Part shown: positions 33,000 through 45,700 of the stretch, one piece after another
How the letters are laid out: every line of letters starts with the position of its first letter
Numbering within the stretch: position 1 is the stretch's first letter
Source of the DNA: Tetragonia tetragonoides
Lineage: Eukaryota; Streptophyta; Magnoliopsida; Caryophyllales; Aizoaceae
Assembly (NCBI GenBank): GCA_038025085.1
Contig: CM076144.1
Location: 36,242,501 to 36,306,500, forward strand
Reading direction: 5' to 3'
DNA: 64,000 nt
Notes under the pieces: model-generated
Told to the model about the DNA's origin: nothing
The model's database searches: none
Seen by the model: the letters and a program-made list of their open reading frames with translations, nothing else
Translations under genes and position numbers: made by a program

Positions 33000-35900
33000 T
33001 AAATATGCGCGTTACTAAGGGGAAAATGACAATGGACGGGTAAACTTGAGATTAGTCTGGTAGAGTAGTAGCTTTGGTTTTGGCTTACGTCAAGCACAAA
33101 TTCTTGTCTAATCTCATAGTAATTAGGAAGGATTTTAATCTGATCATGATTAGAAAAAATCCTAATCTCATTATGAGTTGACATGTATTAAATATACAAG
33201 TGGGGGAGGGGGAAGGAGAGAGAGTGGTGAGGAAGGAGAGAGAAAGGATCCAAGAGAAAGGGGAGAAAGAGTAGAGAGATTCCAACTCTTAAGATCATGA
33301 TTTAACCATTGGATGGTATAAATTGTACAATAGTCAAGTATGTTGTCCTAACCTTTCTGTTTAGACTTTTTGTGATATTTTAAAAATCTTTGATTATGTT
33401 TTACCACTAATCTTTCTACTTGAGAAAGACATATTGGCTAAGCAAACTGCATTTCGGCACAAATGTTCTAAGCATGTCCTTGAAATAAGCACTTTGAGAG
33501 AATAAAAAATCAAGTTATGATGAGGATAATGAAATCTAAGCACACGAAGATGAAAAATAAAAAAAGGTAAAAAAAAAAAAAAAAAAAAAAATTGACCTCA
33601 AAAATCATACTCATACTTTAAGAAAATAGAAAAAAATTCATATAACAATTTGAAAAGAAAAATAAAAAGATTTTCGTGAGACGGTGGGTGGAATTTTTTT
33701 TTTTTTTTTTTTTTTTTTTTTCCATGCGGACGGAGGTTATGGATCTAGTATGGGCTGAGTTTACCAGCCCAGCTGGGCCCTTTAGCTAGCTCAGGGTGGC
33801 TGAGGGGAAAAAACAGGCCCTATAAATGACAAAGACCATCTCTCCTCATCTATTTGGAAATTGGATGTGATGAGGATGAGGTCACCGAAAACAAATTAGA
33901 AACGACTTTACTTTTCTGCCGCAAAATATTTTAAAGTTATTTTCGAGTGTATATCTCCTCCTGAGTCCTGATCATGATCTATGTTTTATTTTTAATTAGG
34001 CCATCTGTAATTAGCAGCCAAATCCAAGCTTATCGACTTATCGATCCGATGTGAACAAACATCATACTTAACTTATATCATCAATATATATATGTAAAAT
34101 TAAGTTCTCACCAAGCATTGAATAAGTAATAAATAGCCATAAATGCTGGGTGATTAAAAAGAAACTAAAAATAATTTTATTTTATTTTGATAAGAAATAA
34201 GTAACATAAGTATTATATTTATTATCTTAAATTTTTTTTATAAATTCACTAAAAATGTAATTTCTTTGTTAAATATATATTTTTTTTGATAAAAAGATTA
34301 TTATTGTTCTTTGCTACTCCTATTATTCAACTTTATATATTGATATGATTAAAAAAATTTATCATATTTCTTCTAATAACAGAGTGTGCATGATAAACAA
34401 GAACCCGTACATCGCACGGACATAAAATCTAGTATGAAATAAAATTAAAATCCAAGCCAGCAAAATAATGTACTTATCACTTGATACAAACAAGTGAACA
34501 ACTCATAAAAGCTAAGCCATCAGTATTTTAACCTCCAAACACAATAGATACGCGTACTTGCGTTAACCATATAAAGTCAACGCAAAAAGACGTACAACGA
34601 TTTCAGACGTACATACAAGTATCTCTCTCCTAGTTTAATTGTTATTTTAAAAATAGATGAGAGAGGATTGTGAAAATAGAGGAGAGAGATAGATATAATA
34701 AAATTGTGGGTTATCAATCGAGTGAGTGGATGTATCATTCTCCTATTTAATAATCTTTAGAGATCCAATAATGTCGTCCACTTTATCAGAGATCATCGAT
34801 CATGATAGCTTATCCATCTACATCTTGATAACTTATCTGGCCATTTGAACAAGTCAATGACATGGAAGAAACTATTTTTATACTTTAGGAAGCTATTACT
34901 TATGCATACAGTACTGACTACTGTACCTTGTTGTAACCCTGTTTGGATTAAGCTAATCCAAGTTGTTTAAACAAACATCGAGAAATTAATTAAGGGGGAC
35001 ATGATAACTAACTACCAGCTGGTAAACTTGACATTAATCTATCTAGCTAGTAGATTATATATGTCAAGTGGCTTAGATATATGACACATTACATGCTTAG
35101 ACAGCTAGCACATGTATATATGTAGTAAGCTCATTTTTTTACTAATTTAATTAATCATATAAATGAGTATTATATGTATGTGTTATTAGCATTATATATA
35201 TACACGAACGTATTACGGCATGACTTATCTCGCCTTTTGGGAGTTTCGACATTAGCTAGCTAGTCATAATTGGTAGACAAGTCAGTAGTGATCACCTATT
35301 TAAAAAAAACAGCAACTTGGGTTGGAGAATTCGAGATTTGCATAGTCAAATTAATAGTATTTGGGAGATTATATTGGTATTACTCGTACATTATAAGTAC
35401 GTATATGAATGCGTCCGTGTACTTTGGCGACCACTAGACTAGCCAGTCATACATACTTATCCTCTTTCAGCCCCCCTTCTCATTTACGTTTCAGCCACGC
35501 TGGTCCGCTGGTACGCTGTCGCAACAAGGTGATGATCGATTTTGTCAAGGCAACAATCACATTTTTTAAGACAGAGTTACTATTTCTACTTAAAACTTTT
35601 GCCTTGAAAGGAGTGTTTATCACTTTGGCGAAATCCCTCCCCGTGATTTTGGCATGTGTAAAATAATGCCAAAGGTATATCATACTCTTGCCATTTTGAT
35701 TAATTAATTAGTTAGTTAGATTTTACTTTCATATATGTTATTGCTAATCATGTCATAACATACTTGGGAGATTATTGTACAGCATAAATCAAGTATATAT
35801 GTACGAATGCATTCATATACTAGAAAAAGGTTCCGAATTGATTCTGCTTTGCAACGTCCTAACTTCCTGTTCATCAACCAATAGAAGCCATCTGATCTTC

Positions 35901-36870
35901 TGTGGAGGCCGAATTGAGAATTTGACAACATGAATGTCAGTTTTTTTCACATCAAAAAAGTGCAAGTGATTGACGATCGACAACGAACATATCAGATTAA
36001 CTGAACAACCAATGTAAGCACTGGTCCCGTCAATATAGCACTAACAAGGACCTAGCTTCCTAAAAACCGGCAGACACAGGACATGAGAGAATAAGGATTT
36101 AGACCCGTCAACATGATTGTCAGTTAAGCAAGATAGTACTGTACGTTTCTTTGTTCACAGGATCGAACACTTTAATCATTATTAATTTGAACCTAATTAA
36201 CTTGACTAGTTTTCTGGCGACTAATTAATTAACAATGGTTGAAAGATGTCCACAATATCCAAATGTTGGACTATAGCAACTGGAGTAATAACCTTGCTAT
36301 GAAAGATCATAAAATTAAAGGAGTGATTGGTGGAAGAAACTTTTTGACAAATAAGATTTGTAGTGAATGCCTCTTTTGGCCAAAGTGTATATGATGATGA
36401 CTTTTCTTTGTGAGTGCTAAACTGCAAAAGGGGGTGCTTACGAGAGCGATGATCTGTTCTGTTCTGTTGTGCCATCCATAAATACGAATGCGGTGATATC
36501 ATTCAATGTGGGTCTCATGGCGTCCTAACTCCCAACTGATTTTAAACCCAAACGACAAATTTGGTATTGTAGTTTTTGCCTTTTGGAAGCTACCCAGTTC
36601 AAGCTAGGTCCCGTACAAATAACTTTCTCGACTACGATTTTTCTTCTTTCTCTCTCTTAACAAATCAAATTGATATGATCTTCGTATGAAATATGAATGC
36701 TCCCTATATCTGGGGCTTGCTTCACTTGAATTTTATCACACCATAAACCATTTTTGCTATGCCCCTTGTAACTGTGGGCTCCTTGCATTATTGCCTTCAC
36801 CATTTTTTAACTACTACACTACTCATTTTTGAATTGATCGATCACTACAGTACATGTTGGAACAATATGT
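33000..36870. other. Gene-poor intergenic region
   Basis: No supported gene. Contains an A-run (33569-33591), a T-run (33694-33721) and GA-rich patches near 33195-33270. Short frames (for example 35409-35666) lack family resemblance or codon structure. Confidence 0.5.
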
Positions 36871-36872
36871 TA

Positions 36873-37121
36873 CTCCCTCCGTCGCACACAATGTGGTTAC
36901 AGTTGCTTTTTCACGATCTTTAATGCACCACTATAACCGTAAATAAATGTAATTATATGAATATGTAAGTCATAAAATTATGATTTTCCAAAAGTACTAT
37001 TTAAGATGTATCTAACAATAGTATTCTAATATTCTTACAGTATAAATCTTTGTATTTTTTCACAAATGCAAACTTTGACTTTCAAAAAGCAACTGTAACT
37101 ATTTATCTGGAACAGAGAGAG
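36873..37121. mobile_element. Stowaway-type MITE
   Basis: Ends CTCCCTCCGT... and ...ACAGAGAGAG, flanked by TA dinucleotides. Inner inverted pieces GTTACAGTTGC and GCAACTGTAAC pair. Length 249 bp and the TA target fit Stowaway (Tc1/mariner derived). Confidence 0.85.
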
Positions 37122-37134
37122 TACTTATTATATG

Positions 37135-37287
37135 TATAATTAATGAGCTATTGAGGTATTGACCTAATTGTTTAGATTGAAAGCCCTAAGTACATTGGAT
37201 CTCAGGTTCAAATCCTCTATTTTCTGTTATACATAAATTTATTATATTGGCCTATGTGTCTCTCTTGGATAAAAAAAAAAAAAAAAG
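37135..37287 (+). mobile_element. SINE-like retroposon
   Basis: B-box-like CAGGTTCAAATCC near 37203 and a possible A box near 37160, ending in a 15-base A tail (37271-37286). It lies directly next to the Stowaway element. Confidence 0.45.
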
Positions 37288-38930
37288 GTATAATTGATGA
37301 TGATAATTAATGGAGTAATGTAAAGCAAAATGGACATCATACATACAAAACCCACTACTTGGAAATAATTTGCAAATTGCAAGCATATATTCTTGAATTA
37401 TTTATATGTTGTTCTTGATTTGGTAAAGCATATTAACATAATACTAGAAAGCATTTATGTGCGTGTTCTCTTGACTTTAAAGCTAGAGGAACGAATCAAA
37501 CTAACCAATGTTCCTCCTATACGTGTTGAGTTTTAACTTGGTGATGTCTTGGCAAGGAAGGAAATGAGATCATAGTTAACCAAAAATGGTAGTATCACAT
37601 TCACACTAAATATACAAAATCTAGTTCGATTCACCAAAGTCTATGGGCTCCAAAACAAAGAGAAGAAAGAAATAAGGCACCTATCTACTATCGATAAAGG
37701 TTGGTAGTTGAAGCACTCCATTCTAAATTTGGGACAAGTTTAAATACATGATGGGCAATATCACCAAGTTGCATTGCTTGCCCAATAAAATGGATGTTAT
37801 TCTCACAACACAACGGTTAGAATTAGCGTTACATTCATTCGTACCAGATGCTTCTTGAAGAGCACACAATCACCAACACAGGATATTTGCATGCGTAGAA
37901 AGATATTTAATCTGTGGAATATCATCATATACAAACACTGAATTTGTTTCATATATCATATAGCTAGTGTGAATGAATGTTATGTAAGAGTATAAAATAC
38001 AATTCAAATCAACCTTAACATACTTTATCATGTGGCACTCAAAATGTGAGTGTAAAATTGAAAAGTTGTAATTTCTTTTGATTGTAAAACAAGATTTGTA
38101 AAATTAAGGATTGATATATATTTCATATATGTTAATTTTGTGTAGAAGGAAAAATGTGGTGTGTGGCTAAATTTTTAGTAACTTTTGTTTCAACTTTAAC
38201 TTATAATTGTAATAAGTATAATTAACAACTTATGTGATAAGAAAAATCACTTCGTTTAATTTGTTTGCATAATATAATGAGACGCCACGTGGGGGTAAGA
38301 CATTCATTTCGTTCATTTTTAAAACACAGAATCACTTCATTTAAAAGCAAATATGCATTTTGCATCTGTCATAGAATTAGAGGGTAAGACATATATATAC
38401 CCAAGTCAAACCATTTTACAAAACAAACACATCTCAGATAACTCAGATCAAGCCAAATTAGTCGGTCTTACTTAGCCTCTTTATCTCCTCCCCTATAACT
38501 AATTCAAACTACACCCAAATAACTACACACTCACTATCTAAAAAAGGGCTTCCAATTAAACTTTAAATTCTAAATGTACAAAGTTTTTGCACCCCAATGC
38601 GTATAAATTGTTGCTCTACTTAAGCTAAGTAGTGTTCCAACAAAAGAGCTGAGACCAATTTTTCTATAGAGCGGCTAGAATTATCATTATGGAGTTATGG
38701 TTTTAAGATATCACTTTTTATCAATTGGTAAAGTGTGCTAATGCTAATTCGAAGATTGAAATATTATTTTTAAAAAGACGTCTTATTAGTTTGATTCATA
38801 AACGACAAAAGAAAAGAAAAAAGGGCCAAATAAGAAAATAAATAAATGAATTAAAGCAAATAAAAATCAGGTTAATAAATAAAAAATGGAAAGGTACCGC
38901 CCATAGTAAAGTGGCTATCCCCTAAAAATG
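37288..38930. other. Upstream intergenic region of the DUF1442 gene
   Basis: No gene. AT-rich, with a CACGTGG (G-box core) at about 38285 that may or may not be regulatory. Confidence 0.4.
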
Positions 38931-39077
38931 CAATGCAATCGCACACACACGTCGGATTTGCGCCATACTCCCAAATGTCAACGCGCCTCTCTCCTCTGCC
39001 TCTCTTTTAAAAGGACCAGAAAACTCACAATCGCAGACCATTTTCCAAACAACAAACAACAAAAACTCAAAACTCGA

Positions 39078-39095
39078 GAGAGAGAGAGAGAGAGA
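39078..39095. repeat. (GA)n in the DUF1442 5' leader
   Basis: GAGAGAGAGAGAGAGAGA about 140 bp before the start codon, in the likely 5' untranslated region. GA/CT tracts are common in plant leaders and core promoters. Confidence 0.7.
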
Positions 39096-39230
39096 TCTCA
39101 AACAACCAAGCAACAAACATACAGATACAGGTCCCTGCAAACAAGAAAAAAAGACTGCATATCAAGAATTAGAGAAGAGAGAAATTATACAGAGACCCAA
39201 AAACAGAGGAATCAGAATAATAATAAAAAA

Positions 39231-39634
39231 ATGAAGCTTGTTTGGTCCCCAGAAACTGCTTCTAAAGCTTATATTGATACCGTTAAATCTGTAAGTTCAC
39301 TTTTCTCTTTCAAACCCATCCTACATACTCAATTTTCGAAAACAAACGAACAAAATTTGATGTTTTCTCCTCAAAAATCTCTGCTTTTTGATATTTGAAC
39401 TTTTCCAATTAAACAAATGTTACAAATCCCATTTCTTGCTGTGCCTTAGCGTGTTCTTTTCATTCTTTAATTTCTCTTTTAACAAAACAAAAAAACAAAA
39501 AAAAAAAAAAAAAAACATATAATTTTGAACACGATGCAAGAAACTTCTTTCATAAAATAATTGTTGCAATAAAAATTTATGTTTTTCGCTTTGATACTAT
39601 AAGGCGGCCGTGTTCAAAAAATCAAAACCGAGTG

Positions 39635-39678
<44 letters not shown>

Positions 39679-40374
39679 GTAAATTTCATGATTACTGATT
39701 TTATCTTTTGTAAATATTTGCAGTGCGATTTATCACAAGAATCAGGAGTAGCAGAGTTAATATCAGCAATGGCAGCCGGCTGGAACGCTAAGCTCATCGT
39801 CGAAACATGGCGCCACAGCGGCGTATCCGCCACCACCATCGGCCTCGCCATCGCCGCCCGCCACACAGGCGGTCGCCACGTGTGCATCGTCCCCGACGAG
39901 CGCACACGTGCCGAATACGCATCCGCCATCTCCTCTACCGTCGCCGAAATCTCCCCGGAGATACTCGCCGGATTCACGTCGGAGATCATCACCGGTGAGC
40001 CGGAGGAGGTGATGAGCGAGCTTGACGGTATCGACTTTCTAGTCATCGATAATCGTCGGAGGGATTTCTCGAGGTTTCTCCGGCTGGCGAGGTTGAGCCA
40101 CCGTGGGGCGGTGTTGGTGTGTAAAAACGCGGAGGTTAAAGCGACGTCGTGCTCAAGTGGGCATGGGTTTAGGTGGAGGGCTTTGGTGGAAGGAGGGAAG
40201 TATAAAGTGGTACGCACCGCTTTCTTGCCTGTGGGCCAAGGGCTAGATATCGCACACGTGGCGGCTTCTGGTGGGTCAGGTTCAAGTTCGGGTCAAAGTC
40301 AAGTTGATAAGAAGAGATGGATTAAGCATTTTGATCAAAGTTCTGGGGAGGAACATCTCATAAGAACTGCCTAG
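39231..40374 (+). CDS. DUF1442 family protein (SAM-methyltransferase-like fold)
   Basis: Two exons: 39231-39290 (20 codons, MKLVWSPETASKAYIDTVKS) and 39724-40374. Donor TCT|GTAAGT, acceptor TTTGCAG, phase 0; product 236 residues, close to family size. The opening W-S-P-E-T-A-S-K-A-Y and VAELISAMAAGWNAKLIVE are typical of plant DUF1442 proteins, which are related to Rossmann-fold methyltransferases but whose activity is not established. Mid-region motifs include GRHVCIVPDE and GIDFLVIDNRRRDF. The second exon is GC-rich, unlike its surroundings. The intron carries a 35-A run just before the branch/acceptor region. A (GA)n tract lies in the 5' leader. A foldback MITE follows ~400 bp after the stop. 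Confidence 0.9.
39642..39676. repeat. A35 run in the DUF1442 intron
   Basis: An uninterrupted A run, 46 bp upstream of the intron acceptor. Length may vary or be a sequencing artefact. Confidence 0.85.
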
Positions 40375-40774
40375 GTTAAGTATGAGATTACATGTTCTTG
40401 TTATCTCAGAAAGTGAAAGAACCATTTTTGGGAGAGTTTATTTATTTTTTCTTTACTTTTTTTTATTTTTTTTATTTTCTGACTTTGTTTTTGTAGTTGT
40501 GGAGGGGCAAAGGTTTTTGTTGATAACTAACGTGTGTATAAATGACTTGGTCTTTGATTATGATGATGATTGTAATTTAGGACTTTTGGTGGGCACTGAC
40601 TATTGTGATTTGTGACCAATCAGGCCAGTGCTTTGTACAGGTTATGGGAAAAAAAAAAAAAAAAAGGAAAAAAGAAGAATGAAGAAAGAATGAAAGATCT
40701 TTTGTTGAATTTAATTGAAAGAATGGAAATTGTTTCTGGATTAGTTTCAAGGACTGTGAAAAAGACTTGACTGA

Positions 40775-41066
40775 GGTGGTTTTTATAATCAAATGCAATG
40801 CAATACAATCATTTTATAGGGTAAATGAAAAGTGAAAAAAAAAAAAAAAAAAAAAAGAAGGAGGAAGGAGATGGAAAAAGTAAGATTGATTACACTATCC
40901 AAAGTAATTATCATTGTATGGGAAAAATTGAGTAATTGTGATTACAATGGATAATGTAATCAACCCCATTTTTCTTATCCTTCTCCTCCCACTCCTTCAC
41001 TTTTCAGTTTTCACTTCTCATTTACCCTATAAAATGATTGCATTTGATTGCAATCTAGTAAACGAG
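40775..41066. mobile_element. Foldback MITE
   Basis: The arms (about 40785-40915 and 40935-41062) are inverted copies: AATCAAATGCAAT, CAATCATTTTATAGGGTAAATGA, AAGTGAAAA, and GATTGATTACA with GATAATGTAATCAAC on the other side. The centre is only ~20 bp, so the whole element can form one long hairpin. No coding capacity. The outer end AGGCCTCGTTTACTAG resembles plant hAT-type MITE ends, but the target duplication is unclear. Confidence 0.7.
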
Positions 41067-41159
41067 GCCTAAGTCTATGGAATTACCAATTCATACTTCG
41101 TGTCAGCATGTTGTAACAAATATGTTCCCATGAAATTGATAAGCATTCAAAAGAGAAAT

Positions 41160-41330
41160 ACTTCTCATACTCAATTGGGGCTCACTTAGTAAATCGTCGA
41201 CACCTTCAACCTTGACGTTTAAAGGTTCAAGTCACATTCTCCTATATTCAAATTAAGAATGGTACGTATTAGTTTTGTACGTATTAAGAATCCAACTTCC
41301 TTACCTATTTAAAATATATATATATATAAA
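41160..41330 (+). mobile_element. Possible SINE relic
   Basis: A-box-like GGGGCTCACTTAGTAAA (near 41178) and B-box-like AAGGTTCAAGTC (near 41222), ending in a TA-rich tract. Weak, because the tail is not a clean A run. Confidence 0.35.
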
Positions 41331-42713
41331 AATATTCGTTATCCTGTTGTGTTGATGAGTGTTGATCTAGTACCATGGCATTTTTTTATACATAAGCGCA
41401 AAGTGGTAAGTGTAGTCATTTAGGGTTGGACTAGGACACAAGTGACAATAGTAGTCGTGCTACTGAAAATTACAACATCGTGGGACCAAATAAAGAGGAA
41501 GCAGATGAACAATGATGCGACATAGAAAAAGTGATTGTCTTAAGAGGATGTTTTTTTTTTTCTTTTTTTCCATAGTAATACTTGAGTAGACTGTGTGACC
41601 TTCCAAGAAGAAGAAGAGATAGTTGACAACTGCAACTGCACGGCAAGAAAGAATTAACTTTGAATCTTCCCCAAATCTTAAGCTTAGAATTTCATGTAGT
41701 ATCAGACTGCCTTGTACGCTATGGCACATTAACGCTACCATTAAACAATCCTCATCCTTTACACCTTTACTAAGGAATGACTACCACACAAATGTTCTTT
41801 GTAATTTGAATTCCACTTCCAAATTCCGCCTCGTCATTTTCTAAATTAAGGAGCAAGTTAAAAATCAATTTTGCCAATATATAGTATATCATCTACAAGT
41901 AGTAGTCGCAGGCTCAGCAAAGAGGCCTATAAAATCCAATCCTACGGCCAACTTTACTACCTTTTTAGAGCTAGTAGTTGCGCAATATTTAACTTGAACG
42001 CACCTAAAAATTTGCATCTTCTCTAGAGAATATCGATGGATCCTCCAAATTAATACGAAATCCTAATTGATTGAAGCAGGTAACCTAAATCTTAAAAGAT
42101 ATTTGCCACACATAAGCATATACGTTGCATTTAGCAACATTTTCCACCAAATGATGGGCATTGCTTTGGTTATTTTTCCACAAAAACGCTAATCAGTAAT
42201 CACACAATGTTAGGTAGCGAACCTCAACTGTAAAGTAGGGGAGATACATAACCGTCGGCCCCTACTAAAAAATTAGTATGTCAACAATGTGACCAACTAG
42301 CCAAAAGGAATATTTAACGGCCGACAATTGTGCTGTGCGACAATAACATATTTACAAGGAACTGGAAAACTAGTCAAACACGGTCTTGAACATTTGCAGA
42401 CTCGATAAACCAAAAAGAATGGACGGCAGTGATGTTACTTACAGAAACCGTTAAGACATTGACAATCAAAGCCTACCCAATATTCACATTGACCAAGAAG
42501 TTTTCTATTTCTTGGTCTGAAAGGCAACAACACTTCTTTTCAGCCGGCTTTTTGAGATACTAATTCTTCAGTGGCCATCTAATTACTTGGTGTAATCTAC
42601 GCGTACCTCTTATCTCTTCAGTCTTCATGACCATAAGAAGTGTGAAAGTAAGACAATAATACCGAGTATAAGGTTCCATAAACTTTCTCTCAGCTCACCA
42701 CTCATGGCCGGAT
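41331..42713. other. Intergenic spacer between DUF1442 and ICT1-like genes
   Basis: No gene seen. Includes the probable 3' untranslated region of the reverse-strand gene ending at 42714. Confidence 0.4.
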
Positions 42714-45700
42714 TCAATCCCAACCATCTTTACTTCTTCGAATGGATTTCTTCTGTGAAATGGCCTTCTTGTTCTGCAGCCGTTTCTGCTCAGACTTGGC
42801 AGCCCTTCAAAAATGGGAAAACCAGATTTGAATAAGTAAAGCAAGGCAGAAGGCACAAACACAAATGTTGACATGAACTAAACGAGTATATAATAAATTG
42901 GAGTTCAATTTGAGATATTGGAAAGATACATACAGCTTGACTATTTTCTTCTTTTGCTCTTCAGATGGAGGTGGTGGAACATAGGCAGCAGTATCAATGA
43001 TAGCCTGGGTTCATTTTAGTTAAGATAAGTACGCATGGAAAGGCTAAGCACATAGGAATAACTAAGCACAAAGTCAAAACTGAAGACAGAGGAAGAGGCG
43101 AAGAGCTACATGAAGATATATAAGATGATCTTTCCGAGGGAAAACCCAACACAAAACTGACAAATCCAACATCATTTAATCATTCAATCTGAGGTCAAGA
43201 ATATATTGCAATATTAGATGTTGCATTAATACAATAGACTAGATGAGCACTTCACCTGCAGCTTTCTTAGCCCCAACTTGGAGTAATTTGCAATGGTTCA
43301 TTGCAAAAAAGTAAATAAGAAAACACGGTATTGGGAATACAGATTAAACAGTAAATCATGTTATAAGGCAGAGGAGGGAATATGAAGTTGCAAGTACCTG
43401 TAGTTTTGCTAGAGCATCCTGAATGTTACCCCTAAAGAAGAAAGTAAAATGAACTGCTTATTTTTTTGCAATGTAAAAGCTGAATAAAAGAAAGTCTATT
43501 GGTAAGAAACTGCTGCGTCCGTGTCCTTGTGGAAGAAATCACTATCTCTCCATCTTTGTTAATCCTATTCTTCTCCTGCGCAACCAGAAGCAGCTCATGT
43601 GTTTCAGACAGAATAGGTGACCGCAATTGTTAACCACATCAAGTTATCATCTACAACAAACAGGGAACACTCCACTCTTCATGGAAAGCATAGCATCATT
43701 GCCCAAATAAAGTTTAGCCCGGACAGCCATATAAGAGGGGAGACTCATCACAACCGGTTTCATATGTTGACAACAATCCTGTACGGATATCCCTCTTCAC
43801 AGCCAACTGCAATCTTTGCAATTGTTTCATCTTCCTAAAAATTTCCTTTTGGTCTTATTATGGTGAATCAGAATACACGATTAATCATTATCAAGGAATT
43901 CATAATTTGACAAAGTTTCTAAGACAGAAACATCCATTTTCTCCTAAGTAGTAGTGCAAACAGATCATTCATGCGAATGAAAAGCCAAAACTCATAAAGG
44001 GTGAGAACCAAACCTGTTGCATAATCTTGTCTCTGATTCTTTCACTCAGCCAAGTTGCATTTTTTACATTAAAGCGCATATCCACCTTAGTGGTTACTGC
44101 ATAGAAGAGATAATTATAGAGCTTGGTGAATTTTAACAGTTAAAGAGCTTGATATTATAACACAAAGCAACCTTTTTTTTCTTGATAATTTAGAATACAA
44201 AGAAACTTAACACACCTTTATTGACATTTTGGCCTCCAGGTCCTCCACTCCTCGCAAAACTCACATTGACATGCTCTACACAAGATGATAATCAATTAAC
44301 CTGGGTCCAGCCTGAGATCAACTAGATTTAAAAATACCGCAAAATAACTAAACCACGACATACCAATATGATTACGGCAGAATTAATCATCATCAAGATA
44401 CCCCCCAAATGAACTAATTGCATCAATTTTTTTATCACTACAAGGCAAATCATAATTACTGTTTCTATAAGAGTGTCACTTATTTATTTATTTTTTGAAA
44501 GTATTTACTGGAGTCCAAACACTGCAAAAAATATCCTCAGTAATACAAGTTGGTCTGGAAGTTGGAAAATAACTAAATAGTGGTCTAAGAAGACAGAATT
44601 CAAATAAGGCTCCGTTTGATTCACCTGGATAAACTGATCTGAACTGAACTGAACTGAATTGATTTTTTAAACTTGACCGTTAACCATTAAAAATTTGTCC
44701 AAACATAGTCAATATTGGACTCATTTGAAAGTATGCTTTGAGATCTTTCCGATGACATAATTATCATCATGAAATTATTTCGGAATAAAAGGTTATATGA
44801 GTAATAAAGTTACCCATGAACTGAACTGAGCTGAATTTAAGTAAAATTAAGGTGAATCAAACAGAGCCTAAGCCTGAAGTCCAAATATCCCCAGATAAAT
44901 TTTACTTCTGCCATGAATTCATGCAAAGTGAAATTCTTTCTAAATGACCTCAAATTAGATAAGTGGCATTCTTTTCGGCACAATTGGAGCAAATAACCTC
45001 ATTCCATAAATAAATGCTTAACCCCATGGTAAGAGAACATATTCCTCACGGCCGACAAATCCTTGAGATAAAAGCTTGAGTACCATTCAAGGCCAACATG
45101 TTCAACTATTATTAAAGCAAATTCACTGATTAACATATCCAGATTCCAGACAGAAAGAGTAAACGAAGAGAAATATCTAAACAAATCAAGCCTTGCCCAA
45201 TTCAACTTGTGCATCTGTTTATTGGATGATTTGCATCAACATAAATGACCTAAACTAAGAATAGTGGCATTCTGTTCGGGACAAATGGAGCAAATAACCT
45301 CATTTCATAAAATAAGTGCTTAAGCCCATGGTAAGAGCACATATTCGTCTAAGTTATTTTTTACTTGTAGCAGGCATACTACGAATCCATCCAAAGTGAA
45401 ATTCTTTCTAGATGACCTAAAATCAGAACAGTGGCTATCTTTTCAGTAACAAATGGAGTAAACAACCTTTTTTTTTACAATAACATACGTTAATGCTTAA
45501 CCTAAGGTGAGAGCACATATTCCTCAAGGTTGACAAATTCAAGTATTATTAAAGCAAATTATTCACTGATTAACAAAATCCAGATTCCAGACAAAAAGAG
45601 AAAACTACGAGAAACGTCGAAACCAATCAAGCCTTATCCAATTCAACTTGAACAATTCTGTTTATTGTATCAACATTGTAAATAGACTACAAGTCCACAA

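Noticed and set aside
35409..35666. 85-codon frame MRPCTLATTRL...
   Set aside because: No family, no splice or promoter support, isolated in AT-rich DNA.
38690..38800. Further SINE
   Set aside because: A-box-like TTGGTAAAGTG is present but no B box or tail is convincing.
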